A model generated the notes under the pieces. It was not told the DNA's origin, did no database searches, and saw only the letters and a list, made by a program, of their open reading frames with translations. From Oegoconia quadripuncta (lineage: Eukaryota > Arthropoda > Insecta > Lepidoptera > Autostichidae): 64,000 bases of DNA. The stretch spans positions 15,501,124-15,565,123 of the forward strand of contig OX438741.1 in NCBI GenBank assembly GCA_949316235.1, in the 5' to 3' direction. Numbering within the stretch: the first letter of the stretch is position 1; each line of letters starts with the position of its first letter. The position numbers and the translations under genes were made by a program. Below are positions 9,979 to 19,439 of this stretch, one piece after another.

Positions 9979-10425
9979 CAACCCCCACCCCTATCTCAAC
10001 CCTAGAGGGTTAACTTAAAATAAATGTCATTTTCATAATCAACATCCCATAAAACCTAAATAACGACACCAATATCGATTTTATGGTTATAACCCCCATT
10101 TCACAACCCATGGGGTTGTTTTTAGAAAAATCTCAAAACACGTATTAGCTTATTTGTTCCTAGGAGTACTCTTGCGAAGTTTCGAGTCGAAAATAGTCGA
10201 AATGTCCAAGTTATACTGTTTCTTCATACAAACTTCCCACCCCTGTTTCACCCCCTTAAAGGGTGAATTTTGAAAAATCCTTTCTTAGTGCTCCCCTAGA
10301 CCTCGTAAGGAACCTACGTGCCAAATTTGGAAACTCTAGACCCAGCGGTTTGGCCTGTGCGTTGATATGTCAGTCAGTCAGTCAGTCAGTCAGTCAGTTT
10401 CTTCCTTTATATATTTAGAAGAAGA
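9979..10425. repeat. R-block 4, right part, with (GTCA)n end
   Basis: Resumes at the 14-bp duplication and runs through the standard R terminus with GTCA units (about 10369-10397) and TTTATATATTTAGAAGA. Here the flank is SINE-A, not Helitron, giving an independent view of the R-block end. Confidence 0.85.
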
Positions 10426-10522
10426 TTATGTATGTTTATCCGTTATCTAGTATCCATAGGACAAGCTTTGCTTAGTTTGGGACTAGATGATTGGTGTAAG
10501 TGTCCGAAATATTTATTTATTA
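10426..10522 (+). repeat. SINE-A, 3' half
   Basis: Starts inside the body (TTATGTATGTTTATCCGTTA) and runs to GTGTCCGAAATATTTATTTA. The tRNA-like head is missing. Confidence 0.8.
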
Positions 10523-11189
10523 ATTATTATTTATAGTAGCAAATTTGAGTTGATACAGGGAGAAATTTAATTCATTTGATTCATGTTACTGGTGGCTCAA
10601 TTCCTGATTACGAACAAATTTCAACTAGGAACCACATAGTTGAATTCAGCCGAAAATTGTTGGACTTCCATACTGAAGATGGTATCAGAATGGTTTACTT
10701 TGTATGGGTGAAATTGTAAATTTTTTTGAACGAATTCGACTATGGTTCGTTGGGGAAAATTGATCGTTATCAAGAGTAAAGTCTACACAAATTCAAATTT
10801 ATGTATTTAGAAAAGAAAAAATTCAAGAAAAGATAAGTATTTATTTGGATTTATGTTACTGTTTCGGATTAAGAAACATTCCCTGATATAATCCCGTCCG
10901 TCCATTTGTTTCCATAACCATACAAAAAAGCGCATAACGGCGACAGTTGTTTTCTACCAACAAAAAAAAAGAAAGTCAGTCTATCTACCGGCGCCGGCAA
11001 AAGTGGACAAAACCTCAAAATATCCCTCATGTGGGACAACTACGACTACATCCTGTGAGTACTTACCCCTTTATCCTGTTTTAAATCCCAGGCATTAACT
11101 TCCACGAGAAATCGGCGAATTTAGGTAGCCCCTGCATAGCAAGGCCCTGGACTGGATCAGTGGAACAATCTAAGTTGAAACAGTTACAA
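10523..11189. other. No gene recognised
   Basis: AT-rich, no coding frame of note. The stretch near 10832-10862 (GTATTTATTTGGATTTATG) recurs at 46580-46606 just before the paired repeat, so 10832-11424 may be one dispersed element whose second copy has lost its middle. Confidence 0.35.
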
Positions 11190-11424
11190 AGAGTATTTTA
11201 TACGTAAGTTTACAATACCTGTACTAAATCCAAAAAGGTCTCCACTCAGCATGTGTCGGGTTGGAGCAACCACGACGCTGGTATTCTGCATGTGGAGCCG
11301 AAAGGCAGAGTGGTGCCACTGTACTACTTAATATTAACAACTCTCCATATCAACTACCCATAAACATCTATTTTTACTTAATATAATTGTAGTGCTTTCT
11401 TAACTAATATTTAAATACATATCT
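11190..11424 (+). repeat. Dispersed repeat, pair of 46610-46834
   Basis: About 235 bp (AGAGTATTTTATAC ... ATTTAAATACATATCT) almost identical to 46610-46834, including GTCTCCACTCAGCATGTGTC. Two copies in the same orientation 35 kb apart. Class unknown; no terminal repeats or tail seen. Confidence 0.75.
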
Positions 11425-11538
11425 CACATCTACACTCATGCCTGCAAGAAAAAACTAGAAACGTGGCTTCAGGTCCTAACTTACGAAAACAGAAAGTCTA
11501 CTAAAACCGCCTAATCAGATCCGAACACCTACACCAAT

Positions 11539-11574
11539 TCACACACACACTCACATACAAACACACAAACACAC

Positions 11575-11610
<36 letters not shown>

Positions 11611-11694
11611 ATACAAACACACAAACGCACGCAAACACACACACACACACACACGCACATACGCGCGCACACACGCACACACACACACACACAT
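11539..11694. repeat. (CA)n microsatellite
   Basis: Interrupted CA dinucleotide array with ATACACA and GCGCGC variants. It generates a false valine/cysteine frame on the minus strand. Confidence 0.97.
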
Positions 11695-11799
11695 ATACAG
11701 ACACTTACTTGGTAGTTTTTGTTAATTGTTTTTATTTGTTAATTATCTCAGTACCAACCATACTGAAACATGGATTTACTTATTCTAAAATCATAAGTT

Positions 11800-11995
11800 A
11801 CGATGCACATCCGGGAAGTACATCTGGGGTACTATGGTGACCTGAAACACAGGCTCACGCTTAGATCAGGCACCAGTCTTCACACGTACTTACCAGCTCC
11901 ATTACCACCTGTATACTTTTATATTGAAGTATGGTTATGAAGAAGAAATAAAGTATTATTATTATTATTATTATTATTATATTATTATATCTATA
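11800..11995 (+). repeat. LINE 3' end with (ATT)n tail
   Basis: The segment ends GAAGAAGAAATAAAGTATTATT and an ATT run; AATAAA followed by ATT units is a typical 3' terminus of insect non-LTR retrotransposons. The class cannot be set without the coding part. Confidence 0.55.
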
Positions 11996-12034
11996 TCTCT
12001 ATTGAACATATTGATATTACCAGTATTACTTCAA

Positions 12035-12110
12035 ACTAGCTTTCCGACTGCGGGTTCGCTCGCATGGAATAATTTTATAACCGACTTTTACTGGATGAAA
12101 TGTAATGTCC
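12035..12110 (+). repeat. Repeat T fragment
   Basis: ACTAGCTTTCCGACTGCGGG ... TGGAATAATTTTATAACCG, the start of repeat T (better copies at 48606, 49915 and 50485). Diverged. Confidence 0.6.
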
Positions 12111-12280
12111 TTCTCCACATCGGCTCACTCTCTGCGAGATTTACGAGCGGTAAAACCTTTAGTCTTGAAACGGTAACAAACAGACAGAGTTACTTTCGCG
12201 TTTATACATATATTAGTGTGGATGTGGGATTAGAGCTGACCAGTAATCACTTTAATTTATTGAGAGTAATACAGAAACAT

Positions 12281-12412
12281 ACGTGGCGCATCTCTGATGT
12301 TTTCGATTAGCGAAGCTAAGCAATCAGCAAGTTAGTGCTTGGATGGGTGACCACTAGTGGCATTTTAATCAACAGTCGATCTTGGTCGTTCAATTGTAGG
12401 CAGTCGTTGCCA
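12281..12412 (+). repeat. 5S-SINE, head and partial body
   Basis: Contains TTTCGATTAGCGAAGCTAAG then GTTAGTGCTTGGATGGGTGACC, which matches the internal promoter half of eukaryotic 5S rRNA (GAAGTTAAGCAA and CTTGGATGGGTGACC). It is preceded by the same ACGTGGCGCA start as the copy at 57701. It is not a functional 5S gene: flanks do not pair and the rest of 5S is missing. Confidence 0.8.
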
Positions 12413-12705
12413 AATCGTTGAGATCAACGATAGATAGTCTCTTTAACGTGGCGTTTAAATTTCTGCTCCGTTAAACTCAATACATGTTCTAGTATTTTAT
12501 TGTAAAAGCGTATGCGGTGTCCCACAAAGGATGTGCCAACCTTGCTAAGTCTAAATTTTTCTTGTGATATGTGGTCTGTGGTTTCGAGGCTTGTAAGAAT
12601 TAAACGATTGAAAACCGAAGATCTTATACCATTTAGGGAAGCATTATTGAACTGCCAGCTCGTAATAAGGCCCCAGATGTGAGTGACATGTCGAGTATGG
12701 CGGGA
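12413..12705 (-). pseudogene. Transposon (LINE-like) C-terminal fragment
   Basis: On the minus strand an open run reads TTDHISQEKFRLSKVG, VGHRIRFYNKILEHVLSLTE, KFKRHVKETIYR and stops. This resembles the C-terminal tail common in lepidopteran LINE reverse transcriptases. Assignment is by family memory only. Confidence 0.55.
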
Positions 12706-12872
12706 CCGTACATGTGGAAAATTGGATGAAATTAAAGGAATGTCACTGCGGGTGTGAGAGCAGCCGAGTGCTTACTCAAGAGATTAGCTGTATAAGTAAG
12801 TATATTACATTTTTACTCCCGACGGGTATTATGCTAGGAATATATTGTGTTTCCAGTCAGATCCAGGGATGT

Positions 12873-12960
12873 TACGAATAATCGCATTCGCATATGCGAA
12901 TGGTTCGCATCGATAGTCGCATCAATCAATGCGAATGTTATGCGAATGCGAATGTGTGCA
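12873..12960. repeat. GCGAAT/ATTCGC motif cluster
   Basis: About nine occurrences of GCGAAT, ATGCGA or their complements in under 90 bp, including the perfect 18-bp palindrome CATTCGCATATGCGAATG at 12885-12902. No flanking element recognised. Confidence 0.7.
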
Positions 12961-12984
12961 GGTCGTTCGTGACGTGTCGTGTTT

Positions 12985-13120
12985 TTTGCTAAGGTTTTTG
13001 ACCAATAGGAAGCATTTTGTATTATTTATATCATACTCTTTAAATCTGTCTCTAAATGACACTGCAGGTCCCGATTGATAAATTGCGCGAACGGCTCGTT
13101 TTTGTAAAACAGATTGTTAT
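12985..13120 (-). pseudogene. LINE reverse transcriptase fragment
   Basis: Minus-strand frame with VLQKRAVRAIY, then PAVSFRDRFKEYDI, the post-catalytic region of Jockey/CR1-type reverse transcriptases (LQKRAIRxI motif). About 45 codons only, flanked by unrelated sequence. Confidence 0.7.
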
Positions 13121-13378
13121 ATCCGCGGCATTTACTCAAAGCAAGATACCGTAAGACATCAGGCTATGGAAATAACTAAAATATACTTGTACAGTCCAAC
13201 TGTACACTCTTCGCGTCAGCATTTTCCGCGGCTTTATTAATGCCGAAGTTAGTCGTTAGCAAAACGCCGTAGTATTTTCACGATCGGACAGCAAGAGCTC
13301 CGCGTGTGCCTATATTATATATCAATAAACCATTTACACGTACGTGAAGTAGTGCTCAATATTATCAACCCCAAGGCG
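13121..13378. other. No feature recognised
   Basis: Mixed AT-rich sequence between two LINE fragments. No frame or repeat identified. Confidence 0.3.
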
Positions 13379-13675
13379 TTAGGTTAGCAGATTTAACAAT
13401 ACTAATCTAGCAGTATTTACGTCCGATATTTGTCTAATTTTATTGACAGCATACGCTGCAGAGCTGGGCTTCTTCGGCAATTTATTCCTCTTCCACTCTC
13501 CTCTATTAGCCGTCATCTCCGTACTCACCCCTTTCACACACATATCATTCCTCACGCAGTCTACCCACACAGTCTTTGGTCTTCCTCTACCTCTGTATCC
13601 CTCCACATTCATACTTAGCACTAGTCTCGTTACGTGCCTTTCATCCCTCCTCATATCATTCTAACCTATTAATTC
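13379..13675 (-). pseudogene. LINE ORF2 C-terminal fragment
   Basis: The minus-strand frame contains VEGYRGRGRPKTVWVDCVRN, then VKGVSTEMTANRGEWKR. The RGRGRPKxxWxDCV block is characteristic of LINE endonuclease-RT C-termini in Lepidoptera. A related but more decayed copy lies at 22770-23010. Confidence 0.8.
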
Positions 13676-13787
13676 TCAACTTTTCTGTTATTGGTGCTAC
13701 TTTCAGAGGAAATTATTGTACCCAAAATAAATAACTAAAATGAATATCATTGGACTAGGCTTGTATTGTAAATATATTTTTAATACT

Positions 13788-13852
13788 GAAAACATACATC
13801 ATGTCCATATTCATATGCCCTTAGCGGGATTCGAACCCACGTCCTTTTAGTA
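13788..13852 (-). repeat. SINE-C head fragment
   Basis: Minus strand has GGTTCGAATCCCGCTAAGGG and then CATATGAATATGGACATG, the B box and following body of SINE-C. Confidence 0.65.
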
Positions 13853-14007
13853 AAAAAAATATCTTCAAAACGGCTTAACTGATTTTCATCAAATATTGCT
13901 AAGAACCGTTCATCTAGTTAGAAACTTTAAAAAAAATCACACTCAAATTGGACCAGTCCACGTGTCTGAATTCATAAAACAAAAATAAACATAGCGGTGG
14001 CCGTGGA

Positions 14008-14172
14008 TGTAGTTTCAAGCATTTATAACACTTTTCCCGACACTTACAACCTTGGGATCGTCAAGTCTAGAGTGAATAGGCATTTACTGGGTGCGCATGA
14101 TACATCTTCGGCTACATCGTCACTTTCCATCAGGTGAGATTGTGGTCAAACGCGAAACCAGTATTTAATAAA
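14008..14172 (+). repeat. LINE 3' end with poly-A
   Basis: A short coding remnant (YNLGIVKSRVNRHL, ending near CTTTCCATCAGGTGA) is followed by TTGTGGTCAAACGCGAAACC and an A-rich tail. The same 3' end occurs at 32195 (minus) and 55725 (plus). Confidence 0.7.
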
Positions 14173-14617
14173 AAAAATAAAATAACATCAAATGCTAATA
14201 TTTGGGATATTGCTGGCCACCCCATTTGGGATAAAGCTTTTTCTCTTGCAACATGTGAATACTCTATATTATATGTATATAATGTATGTCTATGACAATC
14301 TATTTATAAGTGAACGAAAGGTAGGTGAATAAATAGTGAACCATTTCGTTCTCTACATACGTCACTGTCAGAGGTGTGACGTCACACGATATATTTTGCC
14401 AGCGCGTAGATTGACACGGTGGGGTCTAATGAACAAACCTTTACCAAGCTATTGTTTGGGGCAAGTATCAAGGATGCTAGATTGGTATTACGTTTCAATT
14501 CAACGTCATAAAATGTCATCGGCTGAAAAAAGTTTCTTCTCAGTAGATAGAATAGAATAATGTTTATTTATAAAATGTTACACAATTGAAACGAAATATG
14601 TTAGGCTATACTTAGTA

Positions 14618-14930
14618 CCTTTCCGTCCGAGGCTTCGCCTGCACGGAGTAACTGTATCGCAAATATATTTAATTTATTTATCCCTCGGGAACTACTCACT
14701 TAATCGGCAAAAAAATATCCTATGTCTTAATCCAGAGTATATTCTACCTACATAACAAATTTCATCCAAATCCGTTTATCCGGTTTCCGTAATATTGGGG
14801 TTTCCGGGTCAGTACGCTTCCATCTTCGACCTCATCTTCATTTAACATCAGGTGTGATTAAAGTCAAGTACCAACCCGTTATGCATAAAAAAAAAAAAAT
14901 CCGTTTCGCCGTCATTGAGCAACAAACAAT
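14618..14930 (+). repeat. Repeat T, split by SINE-B
   Basis: Repeat T text (TTCGCCTGCACGGAGTAACT ... TTTCATCCAAATCCGTTT) stops at 14777 and resumes at 14897 with AAATCCGTTTCGCCGTCATT. The 10-bp AAATCCGTTT is present on both sides of the insertion. Confidence 0.75.
14778..14896 (+). repeat. SINE-B 3' fragment
   Basis: GGGGTTTCCGGGTCAGTACG through CAACCCGTTATGCATAAAAA with a poly-A tail, 5' truncated. Flanked by the AAATCCGTTT target duplication in repeat T, so it is a later insertion. Confidence 0.8.
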
Positions 14931-14999
14931 TTTTTTTTCTTTTTCTTTTTACGCGGGGAAACGCCTTATCCACTATACCTTTTCACCATACACATCTCA

Positions 15000-15026
15000 C
15001 ATACACATCACACACCCACACACACA

Positions 15027-15120
<94 letters not shown>
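15000..15120. repeat. (CA)n microsatellite
   Basis: Nearly pure CA array with one GCACA interruption; gives a false Thr-His frame. Confidence 0.97.
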
Positions 15121-15121
<1 letters not shown>

Positions 15122-15242
15122 TAGAATAAGTTTTATTTTATTTTGTATCACAAAACAGTACTTTGTAAGATAACTTTCTTACAGGGATGCAACGAATTGT
15201 ACTTTAGCAAATACGAATAAATTTCACCCTGTATAATGTGTG

Positions 15243-15590
15243 TGTGTAGTGGATACTCACCCTGTCAGCGAAACCAACGGTTGCGGGTTCGAAGCCCGCG
15301 AGGGGTAAATGTTTCAATCAATCAATCAATCAAATACGCTTTATTGTTTAAATAAGGAAGGTACATTTAAATATCTTATAGAAACTACAAATTAGGCGGC
15401 CTTATCGCTAACAGCGATCTCTTCCAGGCAAACCTATGTTTGTGTGATGAATACGAACATTTATTCCCGAGTCATGGATGTTTATAGTATAAATATTTAT
15501 GTATGTTTATCCGTTGTCTAGTATCCATAGCACAAGCTTTGCTTAGTTTAAGATTAGATGATTGGTGTAAGTGTTCGAAATATTTTTCTC
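15243..15590 (+). repeat. SINE-A, split by a LINE tail
   Basis: The head (GGTTGCGGGTTCGAAGCCCG) ends at 15313 with AATGTTT; the body resumes at 15437 with ATGTTTGTGTGATGAATACG and runs to GTGTTCGAAATATTT. The two halves are collinear with uninterrupted copies. Confidence 0.85.
15314..15436 (-). repeat. LINE 3' tail inserted in SINE-A
   Basis: Minus strand: AGGTTTGCCTGGAAGAGATC, GCGATAAGGCCGCCTAATT, AATAAAG and an ATTG tail. Flanked by a short duplication of ATGTTT. A strongly 5' truncated non-LTR insertion. Confidence 0.75.
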
Positions 15591-15650
15591 CGCCCATGAA
15601 CACCAAAAGGGTCACAGATGCGTTGCCGGCCTTTGAGGAAGGTGTGGGCT
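15591..15650 (-). repeat. CR1-like LINE C-terminal scrap
   Basis: Same text as part of 32709-32960 (CACCAAAAGGGTCACAGATG, CCGGCCTTTGAGGAAGGTGT). Sixty bp only. Confidence 0.65.
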
Positions 15651-15959
15651 CGTTTCTATTATTATGTATTTTATTAATGGCAATTGTATTAAATGTTGGT
15701 TTTCACCATAACACTCGTCGGTTTTTGGTAGCTGTTAAAAATACTCATAGAACAGTTATATCACAATCCATACGCTGACCCTCACATACTTAAGAGCACC
15801 AATTCCGAGCCTGTTAGTAGTTTGCGAGGTAATCCCTCCACATACGCGCCGGCAGCTTTGTTGGGGCTTAGCGCGAACTCTCCGAGACTGGACTATTGAA
15901 CTGGATTTGGACAGATTTTGATGTTAGTTATTGGCACTTACGAGTGACTTTGGAGACTG
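15651..15959. other. No gene recognised
   Basis: Moderate GC, no clear frame; a possible former exon or element interior leading into the paired repeat at 15960. Nothing can be named. Confidence 0.3.
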
Positions 15960-16250
15960 TAAGACAGTAAGTATGTATGCTGAGTTCTTGAAGCACTACT
16001 CCCAGGCTGATGCTGTAGAGGATGTCCAGGAGCAGGCCATAGTATGAAGAAAATGAAGATGAACCGGCGGAAAACTTGTAAATCGTTGTCAGTGACAACT
16101 TTTATTTTAAAGGTATCACGTACACAAATAACTTGATGAAAACTTTGTACTGTAAATACGTTTATACGTAATATATATTTATACTATTTATAATATATTA
16201 TATATTTATAATGAATAAAATAGAATAGAAACAAAAATAACAGAAAATTA
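15960..16250 (+). repeat. Element 3' end with peptide tail EFLKHYSQAD
   Basis: An open tail reads EFLKHYSQADAVEDVQEQ and stops at TGA near 16047, followed by a 3' UTR-like segment ending AATAAAATAGAATAGAAAC. An inverted copy lies at 41310-41590 with the same peptide tail and the same poly-A-signal end. Probably the 3' end of a retroelement of unrecognised class. Confidence 0.6.
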
Positions 16251-16254
16251 CACT

Positions 16255-16548
16255 TTTTTTATGTACGACGGGTTCGTACTTGACCTCAATCACACCTGAT
16301 GTTAAGTGAAAATGAGGTCGCAGGTGGAAGTGTACTGACCCGGAAACCCCAACATATTTGTGGGACTGGCTATCTTATCTTTGACAACCGGAACACAACA
16401 ATACTATTAATATTGCTGCTTGGCGGCAGATTTAGATAAGATGGTAGTAGCTAGCCAGGCGGTCATTTAAAATGCCCTACCGCCAACCAAACTGAGTACT
16501 TAAACATGTATCCCGCTGGGAATCGAACCAGCGACCTCCGAAACTATG
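16255..16548 (-). repeat. SINE-B, head truncated
   Basis: Left poly-T then the complement of TTGTGCATAAA, the AGATAAGATAGCC body and the tRNA-like GGTTCGATTCCCAGCGGGAT, ending before the A box. Confidence 0.85.
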
Positions 16549-16619
16549 ATATCATCTGTACGGAACAGCACATTTTATTAAAACTGTATTAAAGACAAAA
16601 ACGCTGACCGCTGCACGGT

Positions 16620-16745
16620 GCGGCTGGCGCGCTTTACATTCTTTCTCTTCAATTTAAGAGCTATGCTCTTGTCGGTGGAGTCCGTTCCACATTTCTCTAC
16701 ATTCCGCCTTTTCTTTGAGTTCCTGAATGTATGACAATATGTGTT
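16620..16745 (-). pseudogene. LINE ORF2 C-terminal scrap
   Basis: Minus strand gives YIQELKEKAECREMWNGLH, closely like the C-terminus at 43623-43890 (SYQEVKEKAECRE). Same LINE family, only about 40 codons. Confidence 0.6.
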
Positions 16746-16799
16746 ACAATTACGATAAGTGGACTGTATAATGAAAAGTTGAATTTATTTTGACTACCG

Positions 16800-17052
16800 C
16801 CTGTTCGCGAACTTTCGACCGATAAGAAACACTCACTTTCCAGTTGGTCTGCCCTTTTCTTGAGCAGGAGTCGGCTCCAGAGGTAGAAGGCTGCTCTGAT
16901 AACCTTGGTTTGTTCGAACTTACCGCAGTAACAAGTATACCGACTACCTTCTGCCTGCTGATACTACACTGCAAGGATGGTGTTCCCTTCAGTCGACAGG
17001 ACGTAGCGAAGATTTTAATTATACGTTTCACAACATCGACACTAATAATATA
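16800..17052 (+). other. Unidentified open stretch, both strands
   Basis: After an acceptor-like CACTCACTTTCCAG a 69-codon plus frame (VCPFLEQESAPEVEGCSDNL ...) runs to a TAA at 17051. The minus strand is equally open over 93 codons (ISRQKVVGILVTA). GC content is above the surroundings. I recognise neither protein; it may be a decayed exon or transposon piece. Confidence 0.25.
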
Positions 17053-17296
17053 ATTTTATGACGATCAGGACTTTTTGAAAACCAACGACAAATTTTACGA
17101 CTACGTTTTTCGCTTTCCAGAGTACTCAATCTCTTGACTAACTGATAATGTTGCCAGAGCGATAAAACTATAAATTACCAAACCTGAACAATGTGCTATA
17201 CATTAGCATTGAATATTATCAGCGAATAAACCCCACACATACAGCACGGTTGCTCGACTTTTTTTCCACCCTCAATAAATGTTTTACGACGATTTT

Positions 17297-17375
17297 AACC
17301 GCCCCCGTGGCTCAATCTAAACAACATTGGGTTTACTAATCGACGGTCGCGGGTTCGATCGCCAGCGGGGTGGGT
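17297..17375 (+). repeat. SINE-B head only
   Basis: ACCGCCCCCGTGGCTCAATC and GGTCGCGGGTTCGATCGCC: the tRNA-like promoter part with no body. Confidence 0.75.
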
Positions 17376-17406
17376 CTATATTAAAAACGCATACATTAAA
17401 TACTCC

Positions 17407-17746
17407 TTTTTTTTTTTTTTTTATGCACAACGGTTTGGTACTTGGCCTCAATCACACCTGATGTTAAGTGAAGATGAGGACGAAGGTGGAAGCGTACTGA
17501 CCCGGAAACCCCAACATATTTGTGGGACTGGCTATCTTATCTCTGACAACCGGAACACAACAATGCTATTAACATTGCTGCTTGGCGGCAGATTTAGATA
17601 AGATGGTGGTAGCTAGCCAGGCGGACATTTAAAATGCCCTACCACCAACCAAACCGAGTACTTAAACGTGTACCCCGCTGGGAATCGAACCCGCGACCTC
17701 CGAATCGTAAACCCAATGTTGTTTACATTGACCACGGAGGCGGTTA
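17407..17746 (-). repeat. SINE-B, full length
   Basis: Poly-T of about 17 at left, complete body, and the head complement GACCACGGAGGCGGTTA at right. About 340 bp including tail. Useful as the reference copy. Confidence 0.9.
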
Positions 17747-18049
17747 ACTCCTATTTTTAACTCGCATAACATAATCCGCATAATTTTAAAACCGCATAAT
17801 CTTAATTTCTATAAAATGCGAACGCATAATATTAATATTCGTAACAATAACAAAGTATAAATTTAATAAGTATAATGTTAGTTTTCATACTCATGGAAAA
17901 TTCAAAAGAAATTATGAGAGAAAAGTAAAGCTTTTATATTAAAATGCACAGCTAATAATGACTAACGTACATTACACCTAGTAAGTCATTTGTTTTAAAA
18001 TAAAGCTTCTATTTTTATATTATACGTTCAACCTAACATCGAAGGCTAA

Positions 18050-18275
18050 GGCGGGAGGCGAAGCGGGGTACATGTTTAAGTACTCGGTTAGGTAGTAGGG
18101 CATTATCTAAATCTGCTGCCAAGCAACAATGTTAATAGCATTGTTGTGTTCTGGTTGTCAAAGATAAGATAGCCCGTCCCACAAATATGTTGGGGTTTCC
18201 GGGTCAGTACACTTCCACCTTCGACCTCATCTTCACTTAACATCAGGTGTAATTGAGGTCAAGTACTAACATTAA
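18050..18275 (+). repeat. SINE-B, head truncated
   Basis: Begins GCGGGGTACATGTTTAAGTA and runs through GTTGTGTTCTGGTTGTCAAA to ATCAGGTGTAATTGAGG; no poly-A tail left. Confidence 0.85.
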
Positions 18276-18404
18276 CTAAAAAAACTCCGGGATAGGTTCT
18301 CAGCCACATTTGATGGAAATCGGTTAAGCTAATCGGATTGCCTGTGTGAAATAAGTTTATTATGTTTAATTTGTGTGGGAACTACACACTTTATCAGGAT
18401 AATA

Positions 18405-18590
18405 TCAAAAATCAAAATCAAAAAAATATTTATTTCGTAGGATGAAAATTGTCACTTGAAAACGTCACATTTTTTATCTTATTATTAAAGTTTTTGACAT
18501 TATTGCTCATTCACAAAGCTGATTCCCCAGAGAAGAACGAGCAAGAAACTCAAGGGTTGCTCTTTTAAATAAGTCTGGGTTACAATTATA
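18405..18590 (-). repeat. LINE 3' end, AGAAGAACGAGCAAG family
   Basis: Complement of AAAAGAGCAACCCTTGAGTT, TTCTTGCTCGTTCTTCTCTG, then AATAAATATTTTTTTGATT. Related 3' ends: 19755 (minus), 30383, 44110, 47275, 49584, 55466 and 56360 (plus). Confidence 0.7.
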
Positions 18591-18624
18591 TTGTATTGTG
18601 TAATTAGACTGAATATCGCCGAGC

Positions 18625-18757
18625 GGTCTATGTCTATGCTTACACATTTTAATCCAGGGTATTCTCTACCTATATACAAACCTTCATTTAAATCCCTTCA
18701 TCCGTGTTTAAGTAACAAACAAACATTCAATCTTTCGCATTTATAATATTAGATTAT
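18625..18757 (+). repeat. Repeat T, 3' part
   Basis: TTAATCCAGGGTATTCTCTA ... CTTTCGCATTTATAATATTAG, the right-hand portion of repeat T. Confidence 0.7.
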
Positions 18758-18963
18758 ATGTTTGCAATATTAAATGGAATAAATGATTAAAGTAGGAAGG
18801 TTGCCGACCTTCGTGATTGAGGAGAATAATAATTTTACGTAAAAGTTTAACATAATTTCTTTTTTTTTCAGAATACGTAAGGTTTCTGTAAAGTAAACCA
18901 AGCCGAGGCAAAGGCACGTTTGTTAAAATTCCTATATAGCGCACTCCGCCTCTTACACGGATT

Positions 18964-19025
18964 CCCGCTTCCCTAGGGATGGGGGATACTTATCGATATT
19001 AGTGAAATATCGATACTAATTTCCA
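18964..19025. repeat. TATCGATA inverted motif, left
   Basis: CCCTAGGGATGGGGGATACT and then TATCGATATT-AGTGA-AATATCGATA, a 10-bp perfect inverted repeat. Similar TATCGAT motifs lie at 20300-20440; the interval contains SINE-A insertions, so both may belong to one interrupted repeat. Confidence 0.5.
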
Positions 19026-19085
19026 ACATTAATATTTTATTTTTTATTAGTCTCGATTCATTGGACATGTGATTTTGTAGAAAAA

Positions 19086-19136
19086 ATATAAGATAAGACA
19101 AGATAAGATGAGATAAGATAACTTTATTTGCATAAA
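19086..19136 (-). repeat. LINE 3' tail (TTATC)n
   Basis: AGATAAGACAAGATAAGATG followed by ATAACTTTATTTGCA: minus-strand AATAAAGTTAT plus TTATC units. A related tail is at 40270-40310. Confidence 0.55.
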
Positions 19137-19372
19137 ATAAATAAATAAATATTTCGAACACTTACACCAATCATCTAGTCCCAAACTAAGCAAAGCTTGT
19201 GCTATGGATACTAGATAACGGATAAACATACATAAATATTTATATAAACATCCAAGACTCGGGAATAAATGTTCGTATTCATCACACACACATTTACCCC
19301 TCGCGGGATTCCAACCCGCAAACGTTGGTTTCGCTGATTGGGTCACTATCCACTACACCAATCGGTCGTCTA
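19137..19372 (-). repeat. SINE-A, full length
   Basis: From (AAATA)n tail complement to ACACCAATCGGTCGTC. About 235 bp, all domains present; the B box has one change (GGGATTCCAACCCGC). Confidence 0.9.
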
Positions 19373-19439
19373 AAATGTAGATATACAGTAATAATGTAGA
19401 TGATATAATATTTGTTAGATCCTGTACACTTTAACATCA

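Noticed and set aside
9051..9988. Multiple 60-170-codon frames in the GC-rich insert
   Set aside because: High GC removes stops in all frames; frames overlap on both strands and none has a recognisable domain.
11501..11704. Cys/Val-rich frame
   Set aside because: CA microsatellite read on the minus strand.
12300..12352. Functional 5S rRNA gene
   Set aside because: Only the internal promoter half is similar; ends do not pair and the sequence continues into a SINE body.
14854..15129. Thr/His-rich frames
   Set aside because: CA microsatellite.
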